NCBI GenBank assembly: GCA_964059195.1
Contig: CAXKWD010000014.1
Coordinates: 992,001 to 1,056,000 of the forward strand
Reading direction: 5' to 3'
DNA length: 64,000 nucleotides
Source of the DNA: Ectobius pallidus
Taxonomy: Eukaryota; Arthropoda; Insecta; Blattodea; Ectobiidae
A model generated the notes under the pieces. The model was not told where the DNA came from. It was given only the letters and a program-made list of their open reading frames with translations, and did no database searches. The translations under genes and the position numbers were made by a program. Positions 1 to 11,810 of the stretch are shown here, in pieces (the first letter of the stretch is position 1; every line of letters begins with the position of its first letter).

Positions 1-525
1 CTAGCAATGCCATTTTAAACCGGAAACTGTTGCCTAGCAATCTCCTCAAAAAGAACTGTTGCTTAGCAATGGCATTTTTAAACACAATATTGCTACCTAT
101 TAAAAGCTTTTAAAAAAATATACTGTTGCGTAGCAATGTCAATTTCTGATACGAAACCTTTACCTTTCAATACATTTTTCAAATTCGAAACTTCTTCCTA
201 GTAATGTAATTTTTAAAGACAATGTGGCTACCTAACGATGTAATTTTTCTATCACGAATGTTTTGCCTAGCCATGCCAGTCTAAACCGGAAACTGTTGCC
301 TAGCAATGAAGTTTTAAAACACCTGACTGTTGCTTAGCAATGACATTTTGAATAAGAAACTGTAGCTTAGCAATGCCATCTCCAAATACGAAACTGTTGC
401 CTAGCAATGTCATCTATAAGGAATAGTTTTTAATCCCTCAATGATCAATACATACAATGAAAATATCGGTGATATGCTAATGGCAAAACATTGGTTGTAA
501 ATTTTGCTTTAATAGAAAGAATACT

Positions 526-987
526 GTTGCCTAGCAATGAGTTTTAAAACACGAAAGTGTTGCCTAGCAATGCCATTTTAAACCGGAAACTGTTGCCTAG
601 CAATGCCATCAAAATGAACTGTTGCTTAGCAAAGTCATTTTTAAACACAGTATTGCTACCTATTATAAACTTTTAAAAAATATACTGTTGCGTAGCAATG
701 TCAATATCAGACACAAATCGTTTACCTTTCAATGCATTTTTCATGTCGAAACTTTTTCCTAGCAATGTAATTTTTAAAGACAATTTGGCTACCTAACAAT
801 GTAATTTTTCTATCACGAATGTTTTGCCTAGCCATGCCAGTCTAAACCGGAAACTGTTGCCTAGCAATGAAGTTTTATAACACCTGACTGTTGCTTAGCA
901 ATGACATTTTGAATAAGAAACTGTAGCTTAGCAATGGCATCTCCAAATACGAAACTGTTGCCTAGCAATGTCTTCTATAAGGAATAG
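526..987 (+). repeat. Ladder of fourteen ~33-bp subrepeats inside the monomer
   Basis: Each subrepeat has the core G-TTGCCTAGCAATG, then an A/T-rich stretch, and often ends GAAACT. Copies 1, 2, 3, 11 and 14 keep the full TTGCCTAGCAATG core. Copies 4 and 12 read TTGCTTAGCAATG, 6 reads TTGCGTAGCAATG (or TTGTGTAG in some variants), 8 TTCCTAGCAATG, 9 CTRCCTAACAATG, 10 TTGCCTAGCCATG and 13 TAGCTTAGCAATG. Copy 7 (ACCTTTCAATG) and especially copy 5 (TTGCTACCTATT) are the most decayed. The same copies are decayed in the same way in all monomers, so the ladder arose and diverged before the 562-bp unit was amplified. About 114 x 14, or roughly 1,600, subrepeats lie in the window. Confidence 0.9.
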
Positions 988-1087
988 AGTTTAATCCCAC
1001 AATGATCAATACATACAATGAAAATATCGGTGATATGCTAATGGCATAACAGGAGTTGTAAATTTTTCTTTAATAGAAAAGAATACT
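988..1087 (+). repeat. Monomer linker with conserved core (shown for one copy)
   Basis: About 100 bp separate the fourteenth subrepeat from the next monomer and lack a clear TTGCCTAGCAATG core. The centre, ACAATGAAAATATCGGTGAT followed by ATGCTAATG, is nearly unchanged in all 114 copies. The only core change I saw is G to C in AATCAAAATATC at 33034 and 36401, in two copies related by duplication. The flanks of the linker are the most variable part of the monomer and give the class signatures: for example GCCTTCAATCCC with GGCATAACAGGGG (A), TTTTGATCCTCC with GTCAAAAC (C), AACGAATAG with AATAGATAC (E) and TTTTTAAACC with TTGTATATTTTAC (H). Two CAATG-like words and a GTTG start lie close to the 33-bp register, so the linker may be three eroded subrepeats. 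Confidence 0.85.
1024..1036. other. Conserved 13-bp dyad ATATC-GGT-GATAT, one per monomer
   Basis: A perfect 5-bp inverted repeat (ATATC/GATAT) around GGT. I found it unchanged in all 114 monomers. Starts are: 463, 1024, 1586, 2146, 2707, 3269, 3830, 4392, 4953, 5514, 6076, 6637, 7199, 7761, 8324, 8885, 9447, 10009, 10571, 11135, 11696, 12255, 12816, 13377, 13939, 14501, 15064, 15623, 16185, 16746, 17308, 17868, 18429, 18991, 19554, 20115, 20677, 21239, 21802, 22362, 22924, 23486, 24049, 24610, 25172, 25732, 26295, 26856, 27419, 27980, 28542, 29105, 29666, 30226, 30789, 31352, 31915, 32478, 33038, 33598, 34159, 34722, 35282, 35845, 36405, 36965, 37526, 38089, 38649, 39212, 39772, 40335, 40898, 41458, 42018, 42580, 43141, 43702, 44265, 44825, 45388, 45951, 46511, 47072, 47635, 48196, 48757, 49320, 49880, 50443, 51006, 51566, 52126, 52689, 53250, 53811, 54371, 54931, 55493, 56055, 56617, 57177, 57739, 58301, 58864, 59424, 59986, 60548, 61111, 61674, 62237, 62800, 63361, 63923. 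A binding role is inference only. Confidence 0.85.
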
Positions 1088-1749
1088 GTTGCCTAGCAAT
1101 GAGTTTTAAAACACGAAAGTGTTGCCTAGCAATGCCATTTTAAACCGGAAACTGTTGCCTAGCAATGCCATCAAAAAGAACTGTTGCTTAGCAAAGTCAT
1201 TTTTAAACACAATATTGCTACCTATTATAAACTTTTAAAAAATATACTGTTGCGTAGCAATGTCAATATCAGACACAAATCTTTTACCTTTCAATGCATT
1301 TTTCATGTCGAAACATTTTCCTAGCAATGTAATTTTTAAAGACAATTTGGCTGCCTAACAGTGTAATTTTTCTATCAGGAAAGGTTTGCCTAGCAATCCC
1401 AGTCTAAACCGGAAACTGTTGCCTAGCAATTAAGTTTTAAAACAGCTGACTCTTGCTTAGCAATGACATTTTGAACATGAAACTGTAGCTTAACAATGCC
1501 ATCTCCAAATACGAAACTGTTGCCTAGCAATGTCTTGTATAAGGAAAAGTTTTTGATCCTTCAATGATCAATACATACAATGAAAATATCGGTGATATGC
1601 TAATGTCAAAACATGGGTTGTAAATTTTACTTTAATAGAAAGAATACTGTTGCCTAGCAATGAGTTTTAAAACACGAAAGTGTTGCCTAGCAATGCCATT
1701 TTAAACCGGAAACTGTTGCCTAGCAATGCCATCAAAAAGAACTGTTGAT

Positions 1750-4700
1750 TAGCAAAGTCATTTTTAAACACAATATTGCTACCTATTATAAACTTTTAAA
1801 AAATATACTGTTGCGTAGCAATGTCAATATCAGACACAAATCTTTTACCTTTCAATGCATTTTTCATGTCGAGACTTTTTCCTAGCAATGTAATTTTTAA
1901 AGACAATTTGGCTGCCTATCAATGTAATTTTTCTATCACGAATGTTTTGCCTAACCATGCCAGTCTAAACCGGAAACTGTTGCCTAGCAATGAAGTTTTA
2001 AAACACCTGATGTTGCTTAGCAATGACATTTTGAATTAGAAACTGTAGCTTAGCAATGCCATCTCCAAATACGAAACTATTGCCTAGCAATGTCATCTAT
2101 AAGGAATAGCCTTCAATCCCTCAATGATCAATACATACAATGAAAATATCGGTGATATGCTAATGGCATAACAGGGGTTGTAAATTTTTCTTTAATAGAA
2201 AAGAATACTGTTGCCAAGCAATGAGTTTTAAAACACGAAAGTGTTGCCTAGCAATGCCATTTTAAACCGCAAACTGTTGCCTAGCAATGCCATCAAAAAG
2301 AACTGTTGATTAGCAAAGTCATTTTTAAACACAATATTGCTACCTATTATAAACTTTTAAATAATATACTGTTGCGTAGCAATGTCAATTTCAGACACGA
2401 AACTTTTACCTTTCAATGCATTTTTGAAAGTCGAAACTTTTTCCTAGTAATGTAATTTTTAAATACAATTTGACTGCCTAACAATGTAATTTTTCTATCA
2501 CGAAAGTTTTCCCTAGCCATGCCAGTCTAAAAGGAAACTGTAGCCTAGCAATGAAGTTTTAAAACACCTGACTGTTGGTTAGCAATGACATTTTGAACAA
2601 GAAACTGTAGCTTAGCAATGCCATCTCCAAATACGAAACTGTTGCCTAGCAATGTCATCTATAAGGAATAGTTTTAATCCCTCAATCATCAATACATACA
2701 ATGAAAATATCGGTGATATGCTAATGGCAAAACATGGGTTGTAAATTTTACTTTAATAGAAAGAATACAGTTGCCTAGCGATGAGTTTTAAAACACGAAA
2801 GTGTTGCCTAGCAATGCCATTTTAAACCGCAAACTGTTGCCTAGCAATGTCATAAAAAAGAACTGTTGCTTAGGAATGTCATTTTTTAACACAATATTGC
2901 TACCTATTTAAAGCTTTTAAAAAAAGATACTGTTGCGTAGCAATGTCAATTTCTGACACGAAACCTTTACCTTTCAATGCATTTTCCAAAGTCGAAATTT
3001 CTTCCTAGCAATGTAATTTTTAAAGACAATTTGGCTGCCTATCAATGTAATTTTTCTATCACGAATGTTTTGCCTAACCATGCCAGTCTAAACCGGAAAC
3101 TGTTGCCTAGCAATGAAGTTTTAAAACACCTGATGTTGCTTAGCAATGACATTTTGAATTAGAAACTGTAGCTTAGCAATGCCATCTCCAAATACGAAAC
3201 TATTGCCTAGCAATGTCATCTATAAGGAACAGCCTTCAATCCCTCAATGATCAATACATACAATGAAAATATCGGTGATATGCTAATGGCATAACAGGGG
3301 TTGTAAATTTTTCTTTAATAGAAAAGAATACTGTTGCCAAGCAATGAGTTTTAAAACACGAAAGTGTTGCCTAGCAATGCCATTTTAAACCGCAAACTGT
3401 TGCCTAGCAATGCCATCAAAAAGAACTGTTGATTAGCAAAGTCATTTTTAAACACAATATTGCTACCTATTATAAACTTTTAAATAATATACTGTTGCGT
3501 AGCAATGTCAATTTCAGACACGAAACTTTTAGCTTTCAATGCATTTTTGAAAGTCGAAACTTTTTCCTAGTAATGTAATTTTTAAATACAATTTGACTGC
3601 CTAACAATGTAATTTTTCTATCACGAAAGTTTTCCCTAGCCATGCCAGTCTAAAAGGAAACTGTAGCCTAGCAATGAAGTTTTAAAACACCTGACTGTTG
3701 GTTAGCAATGACATTTTGAACAAGAAACTGTAGCTTAGCAATGCCATCTCCAAATACGAAACTGTTGCCTAGCAATGTCATCTATAAGGAATAGTTTTAA
3801 TCCCTCAATCATCAATACATACAATGAAAATATCGGTGATATGCTAATGGCAAAACATGGGTTGTAAATTTTGCTTTAATAGAAAGAATACAGTTGCCTA
3901 GCGATGAGTTTTAAAACACGAAAGTGTTGCCTAGCAATGCCATTTTAAACCGCAAACTGTTGCCTAGCAATGTCATAAAAAAGAACTGTTGCTTAGGAAT
4001 GTCATTTTTTAACACAATATTGCTACCTATTTAAAGCTTTTAAAAAAAGATACTGTTGCGTAGCAATGTCAATTTCTGACACGAAACCTTTACCTTTCAA
4101 TGCATTTTCCAAAGTCGAAATTTCTTTCTAGCAATGTAATTTTTAAAGACAATTTGGCTGCCTATCAATGTAATTTTTCTATCACGAATGTTTTGCCTAA
4201 CCATGCCAGTCTAAACCGGAAACTGTTGCCTAGCAATGAAGTTTTAAAACACCTGATGTTGCTTAGCAATGACATTTTGAATTAGAAACTGTAGCTTAGC
4301 AATGCCATCTCCAAATACGAAACTATTGCCTAGCAATGTCATCTATAAGGAATAGCCTTCAATCCCTCAATGATCAATACATACAATGAAAATATCGGTG
4401 ATATGCTAATGGCATAACAGGGGTTGTAAATTTTTCTTTAATAGAAAAGAATACTGTTGCCAAGCAATGAGTTTTAAAACACGAAAGTGTTGCCTAGCAA
4501 TGCCATTTTAAACCGCAAACTGTTGCCTAGCAATGCCATCAAAAAGAACTGTTGATTAGCAAAGTCATTTTTAAACACAATATTGCTACCTATTATAAAC
4601 TTTTAAAAAATATACTGTTGCGTAGCAATGTCAATATCAGACACAAATCTTTTACCTTTCAATGCATTTTTCATGTCGAGACTTTTTCCTAGCAATGTAA

Positions 4701-7528
4701 TTTTTAAAGACAATTTGGCTGCCTATCAATGTAATTTTTCTATCACGAATGTTTTGCCTAACCATGCCAGTCTAAACCGGAAACTGTTGCCTAGCAATGA
4801 AGTTTTAAAACACCTGATGTTGCTTAGCAATGACATTTTGAATTAGAAACTGTAGCTTAGCAATGCCATCTCCAAATACGAAACTATTGCCTAGCAATGT
4901 CATCTATAAGGAATAGCCTTCAATCCCTCAATGATCAATACATACAATGAAAATATCGGTGATATGCTAATGGCATAACAGGGGTTGTAAATTTTTCTTT
5001 AATAGAAAAGAATACTGTTGCCAAGCAATGAGTTTTAAAACACGAAAGTGTTGCCTAGCAATGCCATTTTAAACCGCAAACTGTTGCCTAGCAATGCCAT
5101 CAAAAAGAACTGTTGATTAGCAAAGTCATTTTTAAACACAATATTGCTACCTATTATAAACTTTTAAATAATATACTGTTGCGTAGCAATGTCAATTTCA
5201 GACACGAAACTTTTACCTTTCAATGCATTTTTGAAAGTCGAAACTTTTTCCTAGTATTGTAATTTTTAAATACAATTTGACTGCCTAACAATGTAATTTT
5301 TCTATCACGAAAGTTTTCCCTAGCCATGCCAGTCTAAAAGGAAACTGTAGCCTAGCAATGAAGTTTTAAAACACCTGACTGTTGGTTAGCAATGACATTT
5401 TGAACAAGAAACTGTAGCTTAGCAATGCCATCTCCAAATACGAAACTGTTGCCTAGCAATGTCATCTATAAGGAATAGTTTTAATCCCTCAATCATCAAT
5501 ACATACAATGAAAATATCGGTGATATGCTAATGGCAAAACATGGGTTGTAAATTTTACTTTAATAGAAAGAATACAGTTGCCTAGCGATGAGTTTTAAAA
5601 CACGAAAGTGTTGCCTAGCAATGCCATTTTAAACCGCAAACTGTTGCCTAGCAATGTCATAAAAAAGAACTGTTGCTTAGGAATGTCATTTTTTAACACA
5701 ATATTGCTACCTATTTAAAGCTTTTAAAAAAAGATACTGTTGCGTAGCAATGTCAATTTCTGACACGAAACCTTTACCTTTCAATGCATTTTCCAAAGTC
5801 GAAATTTCTTCCTAGCAATGTAATTTTTAAAGACAATTTGGCTGCCTATCAATGTAATTTTTCTATCACGAATGTTTTGCCTAACCATGCCAGTCTAAAC
5901 CGGAAACTGTTGCCTAGCAATGAAGTTTTAAAACACCTGATGTTGCTTAGCAATGACATTTTGAATTAGAAACTGTAGCTTAGCAATGCCATCTCCAAAT
6001 ACGAAACTATTGCCTAGCAATGTCATCTATAAGGAACAGCCTTCAATCCCTCAATGATCAATACATACAATGAAAATATCGGTGATATGCTAATGGCATA
6101 ACAGGGGTTGTAAATTTTTCTTTAATAGAAAAGAATACTGTTGCCAAGCAATGAGTTTTAAAACACGAAAGTGTTGCCTAGCAATGCCATTTTAAACCGC
6201 AAACTGTTGCCTAGCAATGCCATCAAAAAGAACTGTTGATTAGCAAAGTCATTTTTAAACACAATATTGCTACCTATTATAAACTTTTAAATAATATACT
6301 GTTGCGTAGCAATGTCAATTTCAGACACGAAACTTTTAGCTTTCAATGCATTTTTGAAAGTCGAAACTTTTTCCTAGTAATGTAATTTTTAAATACAATT
6401 TGACTGCCTAACAATGTAATTTTTCTATCACGAAAGTTTTCCCTAGCCATGCCAGTCTAAAAGGAAACTGTAGCCTAGCAATGAAGTTTTAAAACACCTG
6501 ACTGTTGGTTAGCAATGACATTTTGAACAAGAAACTGTAGCTTAGCAATGCCATCTCCAAATACGAAACTGTTGCCTAGCAATGTCATCTATAAGGAATA
6601 GTTTTAATCCCTCAATCATCAATACATACAATGAAAATATCGGTGATATGCTAATGGCAAAACATGGGTTGTAAATTTTACTTTAATAGAAAGAATACAG
6701 TTGCCTAGCGATGAGTTTTAAAACACGAAAGTGTTGCCTAGCAATGCCATTTTAAACCGCAAACTGTTGCCTAGCAATGTCATAAAAAAGAACTGTTGCT
6801 TAGGAATGTCATTTTTTAACACAATATTGCTACCTATTTAAAGCTTTTAAAAAAAGATACTGTTGCGTAGCAATGTCAATTTCTGACACGAAACCTTTAC
6901 CTTTCAATGCATTTTCCAAAGTCGAAATTTCTTCCTAGCAATGTAATTTTTAAAGACAATTTGGCTGCCTATCAATGTAATTTTTCTATCACGAATGTTT
7001 TGCCTAACCATGCCAGTCTAAACCGGAAACTGTTGCCTAGCAATGAAGTTTTAAAACACCTGATGTTGCTTAGCAATGACATTTTGAATTAGAAACTGTA
7101 GCTTAGCAATGCCATCTCCAAATACGAAACTATTGCCTAGCAATGTCATCTATAAGGAATAGCCTTCAATCCCTCAATGATCAATACATACAATGAAAAT
7201 ATCGGTGATATGCTAATGGCATAACAGGGGTTGTAAATTTTTCTTTAATAGAAAAGAATACTGTTGCCAAGCAATGAGTTTTAAAACACGAAAGTGTTGC
7301 CTAGCAATGCCATTTTAAACCGCAAACTGTTGCCTAGCAATGCCATCAAAAAGAACTGTTGATTAGCAAAGTCATTTTTAAACACAATATTGCTACCTAT
7401 TATAAACTTTTAAAAAATATACTGTTGCGTAGCAATGTCAATATCAGACACAAATCTTTTACCTTTCAATGCATTTTTCATGTCGAGACTTTTTCCTAGC
7501 AATGTAATTTTTAAAGACAATTTGGCTG
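1750..7528 (+). repeat. 5-monomer higher-order repeat (2,807 bp), two copies plus tail
   Basis: Landmarks 2146, 2707, 3269, 3830 and 4392 recur as 4953, 5514, 6076, 6637 and 7199, each exactly 2,807 bp later with matching variants. The class order is A-B-A-B-A, so a 1,123-bp A-B dimer sits inside the pentamer. The first monomer of each unit is a hybrid: its front (AATATCAGACACAAATC, TGTCGAGAC) is C type and its back (CTGCCTATCAATG, CACCTGATG) is A type, joining near 1905-1913 and 4713-4720. A third copy begins but stays C type after about 7528. The units differ at only a few bases, for example CTAGTATTG at about 5251 against CTAGTAATG at about 2443, so the duplication looks recent. Confidence 0.85.
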
Positions 7529-10500
7529 CCTAACAATGTAATTTTTCTATCACGAAAGGTTTGCCTAGCAATGCCAGTCTAAACCGGAAACTGTTGCCTA
7601 GCAATTAAGTTTTAAAACAGCTGACTCTTGCTTAGCAATGACATTTTGAACATGAAACTGTAGCTTACCAATGCCATCTCCAAATACGAAACTGTTGCCT
7701 AGCAACGTCTTCTATAAGGAAAAGTTTTTGATCCTCCAATGATCAATACATACAATGAAAATATCGGTGATATGCTAATGTCAAAACATGGGTTGTAAAT
7801 TTTACTTTAATAGAAAGAATACTGTTGCCTAGCAATTAGATTTAAAACACGAAAGTGTTGCCTAGCAATGCCATTTTAAACCGGAAACTGTTGCCTAGCA
7901 ATGTCCTCAAAAAGAACTGTTGCTTAGCAATGGCATTTTTAAACACAATATTGCTACCTATTAAAATCTTTTAAAAAAAGATACTGTTGCGTAGCAATGT
8001 CAATTTCTGACACGAAACCTTTACCTTTCAATGCATTTTTCAAATTCGAAACTTCTTCCTAGCAATGTAATTTTTAAAGACAATTTGGCTACCTAACAAT
8101 GTAATTTTTCTATCACGAATGTTTTCCCTAGCCATGCCAGTCTAAACCGGAAACTGTTGCCTAGCAATGAAGTTTTATAACACCTGACTGTTGCTTAGCA
8201 ATGACATTTGGAATAAGAAACTGTAGCTTAGCAATGCCATCTCCAAATACGAAACTGTTGCCTAGCAATGTCATCTATAAGGAATAGTTTTTAATCCCTC
8301 AATGATCAATACATACAATGAAAATATCGGTGATATGCTAATGGCAAAACATTGGTTGTAAATTTTGCTTTAATAGAAAGAATACTGTTGCCTAGCAATG
8401 AGTTTTAAAACACGAAAGTGTTGCCTAGCAATGCCATTTTAAACCGCAAACTGTTGCCTAGCAATGTCATCAAAAACAACTGTTGCTTAGTAATGTCATT
8501 TTTAAACACAATATTGCTACCTATTATAAACTTTTAAAAATATACTGTTGTGTAGCAATGACAATTTCAGACACCAAACTTTTACTTTTCAATGCATTTT
8601 TAAAAGTCGAAACGTTTTCCTAGCAATGTAATTTTTAAAGACAATTTGGCTGCTTAACAATGTAATTTTTCTATGACGAAAGTTTTGCCTAGCCATGCCA
8701 GTCTAAACCGGAAACTGTTGCCTAGCAATTAAGTTTTAAAACAACTGACTCTTGCGTACCAATGACATTTTGAACAAGAAACTGTAGCTTAGCAATGCCA
8801 TCTCCAAATACGAAACTGTTGCCTAGCAATGTCATCTATAACGAATAGTTTTTAATCCTTCAATGATCAATAGATACAATGAAAATATCGGTGATATGCT
8901 AATGTCAAAACATGGGTTGTAAATTTTACTTTAATAGAAAGAATACTGTTGCCTAGCAATGAGCTTTAAAACACGAAAGTGTTGCCTAGCAATGCCATTT
9001 TAAACCAAAAACTTTTGCCTAGCAATGTCATCAAAAAAACTGTTGCTTAGCAATGTCATTTTTGAACACAATATTGCTACCTATTAAAAGCTTTTAAAAA
9101 AAGATACTGTTGCGTAGCAATGTCAATTTCTGACACGAAACCTTTACCTTTCAATGCATTTTTCAAAGTCGAAACTTCTTACTAGCAATGTAATTTTTAA
9201 AGACAATTTGGCTGCCTATCAACGTAATTTTTTTATCACGAATGTTTTTCCTAGCCATGCCAGTCTAAACCGGAAACTGTAGCCTAGCAATGAAGTTTTA
9301 AAACACCTGACTGTTGCTTAGCAATGACATTTTGAACAAGAAATTGTAGCTTAGCAATGCCATCTCCAAATACGAAACTGTTGAATAGCAATGTCTTCTA
9401 TAAGGAACAGTTTTTGATCCTTCAATGATCAATACATACAATGAAAATATCGGTGATATGCTAATGTAAAAACATGGGTTGTAAATTTTACTTTAATAGA
9501 AAGAATACTGTTGCCTAGCAATTAGTTTTAAAACACGAAAGTGTTGCCTAGCAATGCCATTTTAAACCGGAAACTGTTGCCTAGCAATCTCCTCAAAAAG
9601 AACTGTTGCTTAGCAATGGCATTTTTTAACACAATATTGCTACCTATTTAAAGCTTTTAAAAAAAGATACTGTTGCGTAGCAATGTCAATTTCTGACACG
9701 AAACCTTTACCTTTCAATGCATTTTCCAAAGTCGAAACTTCTTCCTAGCAATGTAATTTTTAAAGACAATTTGGCTGCCTATCAATGTAATTTTTCTATC
9801 ACGAATGTTTTGCCTAACCATGCCAGTCTAAACCGGAAACTGTTGCCTAGCAATGAAGTTTTAAAACACCTGATGTTGCTTAGCAATGACATTTTGAATT
9901 AGAAACTGTAGCTTAGCAATGCCATCTCCAAATACGAAACTATTGCCTAGCAATGTCATCTATAAGGAATAGCCTTCAATCCCTCAATGATCAATACATA
10001 CAATGAAAATATCGGTGATATGCTAATGGCATAACAGGGGTTGTAAATTTTTCTTTAATAGAAAAGAATACTGTTGCCAAGCAATGAGTTTTAAAACACG
10101 AAAGTGTTGCCTAGCAATGCCATTTTAAACCGCAAACTGTTGCCTAGCAATGCCATCAAAAAGAACTGTTGATTAGCAAAGTCATTTTTAAACACAATAT
10201 TGCTACCTATTATAAACTTTTAAAAAATATACTGTTGCGTAGCAATGTCAATATCAGACACAAATCTTTTACCTTTCAATGCATTTTTCATGTCGAGTCT
10301 TTTTCCTAGCAATGTAATTTTTAAAGACAATTTGGCTGCCTAACAATGTAATTTTTCTATCACGAAAAGTTTGCCTAGCAATGCCAGTCTAAACCGGAAA
10401 CTGTTGCCTAGCAATTAAGTTTTAAAACAGCTGACTCTTGCTTAGCAATGACATTTTGAACATGAAACTGTAGCTTACCAATGCCATCTCCAAATACGAA

Positions 10501-11810
10501 ACTGTTGCCTAGCAATGTCTTCTATAAGGAAAAGTTTTTGATCCTCCAATGATCAATACATACAATGAAAATATCGGTGATATGCTAATGGCATAACATG
10601 GGTTGTAAATTTTACTTTAATAGAAAGAATACTGTTGCCTAGCAATTAGATTTAAAACACGAAAGTGTTGCCTAGCAATGCCATTTTAAACCGGAAACTG
10701 TTGCCTAGCAATGTCCTCAAAAAGAACTGTTGCTTAGCAATGGCATTTTTAAACACAATATTGCTACCTATTAAAATCTTTTAAAAAAAAGATACTGTTG
10801 CGTAGCAATGTCAATTTCTGACACGAAACCTTTACCTTTCAATGCATTTTTCAAATTCGAAACTTCTTCCTAGCAATGTAATTTTTAAAGACAATTTGGC
10901 TACCTAACAATGTAATTTTTCTATCACGAATGTTTTGCCTAGCCATGCCAGTCTAAACCGGAAACTGTTGCCTAGCAATGAAGTTTTATAACACCTGACT
11001 GTTGCTTAGCAATGACATTTGGAATAAGAAACTGTAGCTTAGCAATGCCATCTCCAAATACGAAACTGTTGCCTAGCAATGTCATCTATAAGGAATAGTT
11101 TTTAATCCCTCAATGATCAATACATACAATGAAAATATCGGTGATATGCTAATGGCAAAACATTGGTTGTAAATTTTGCTTTAATAGAAAGAATACTGTT
11201 GCCTAGCAATGAGTTTTAAAACACGAAAGTGTTGCCTAGCAATGCCATTTTAAACCGCAAACTGTTGCCTAGCAATGTCATCAAAAACAACTGTTGCTTA
11301 GTAATGTCATTTTTAAACACAATATTGCTACCTATTATAAACCTTTAAAAATATACTGTTGTGTAGCAATGACAATTTCAGACACCAATCTTTTACTTTT
11401 CAATGCATTTTTAAAAGTCGAAACGTTTTCCTAGCAATGTAATTTTTGAAGACAATTTGGCTGCTTAACAATGTAATTTTTCTATGACGAAAGTTTTGCC
11501 TAGCCATGCCAGTCTAAACCGGAAACTGTTGCCTAGCAATTAAGTTTTAAAACAACTGACTCTTGCTTAGCAATGACATTTTGAACAAGAAACTGTAGCT
11601 TAGCAATGCCATCTCCAAATACGAAACTGTTGCCTAGCAATGTCATCTATAACGAATAGTTTTTAATCCTTCAATGATCAATAGATACAATGAAAATATC
11701 GGTGATATGCTAATGTCAAAACATGGGTTGTAAATTTTACTTTAATAGAAAGAATACTGTTGCCTAGCAATGAGTTTTAAAACACGAAAGTGTTGCCTAG
11801 CAATGCCATT
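6820..11810 (+). repeat. Block of about four monomers (A-C-D-E) present twice, 2.81 kb apart
   Basis: The stretch from about 6.82 to 9.0 kb matches about 9.63 to 11.81 kb, with landmarks 7199, 7761, 8324 and 8885 paired to 10009, 10571, 11135 and 11696 (offsets 2,810-2,811). Class order A-C-D-E is the same in both. Between them lies an F monomer (landmark 9447, GGAACAGTTTTTGATCC and GTAAAAACATGG). The second C monomer carries GGCATAAC in its linker in place of GTCAAAAC, a patch of A or I type. Left and right limits are approximate, set where diagnostic bases stop agreeing. Confidence 0.75.
7694..7706. promoter_or_regulatory. Perfect X-box-like site GTTGCCTAGCAAC within a subrepeat
   Basis: The usual subrepeat core GTTGCCTAGCAATG differs by one base from the RFX X-box consensus GTNRCC(0-3N)RGYAAC with a 1-nt spacer: the last C is T. 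Here a T-to-C change gives GTTGCC-T-AGCAAC, a full match with 5-bp inverted arms GTTGC/GCAAC. It lies in the fourteenth subrepeat of one monomer, just before its linker, and I noticed no other copy with both halves perfect. The consensus match is visible in the sequence. Whether any RFX protein binds satellite DNA in this organism is unknown, and one exact match among about 1,600 variable subrepeats can arise by chance. Confidence 0.4.

Larger units (their letters stand above)
526..1087 (+). repeat. Representative satellite monomer (562 bp)
   Basis: This copy illustrates the monomer, phased to begin at the subrepeat GTTGCCTAGCAATGAG. Fourteen subrepeats start at 526, 559, 592, 621, 653, 687, 721, 754, 787, 822, 856, 890, 923 and 957, with lengths 29-35 bp. 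They are followed by a linker of about 100 bp (988-1087), and the next monomer starts at 1088. The same order of subrepeats and the same linker appear in every copy across the window, with base changes and 1-3 bp indels. The starting phase is arbitrary because the array is circularly permutable. Strand is given as the orientation in which the core reads GTTGCCTAGCAATG. Confidence 0.93.

Noticed and set aside
526..558. TTTTAAAAC and GTTGC...GCAAC short inverted repeats as terminators or transposon ends
   Set aside because: They are part of every subrepeat, with no adjacent gene, transposase frame or target-site duplication. The palindrome is better treated as the subrepeat core.
526..987. CRISPR-like array: a ~14-bp repeated word every ~33 bp
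   Set aside because: The repeats are degenerate and shorter than CRISPR repeats, the intervening pieces are related to each other, and the same pieces return in every 562-bp monomer. There are no cas genes or leader.
2860..2880. TTAGG in GCTTAGGAATG (also near 18030, 60710 and 62400) as a telomere-type repeat
   Set aside because: It is a single-base variant of GCTTAGCAATG in subrepeat 4 and never occurs in tandem.
2977..3162. A 61-codon open frame recurring near-identically at 2977, 4100, 5784, 6907, 9717, 12524, 13647, 15893, 18137, 20385, 22632, 57447 and 59694 (64 codons at 17016), and a 72-codon version at 1821 and 4628
   Set aside because: The copies exist because the DNA is tandemly repeated. 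The frame opens only in A-type monomers, which lack one base (CACCTGATG for CACCTGACTG), and closes in other classes. It translates the subrepeat itself (LPSN from TTGCCTAGCAAT about every 11 residues). Different subrepeat lengths break the frame, and no promoter or conserved domain is visible.
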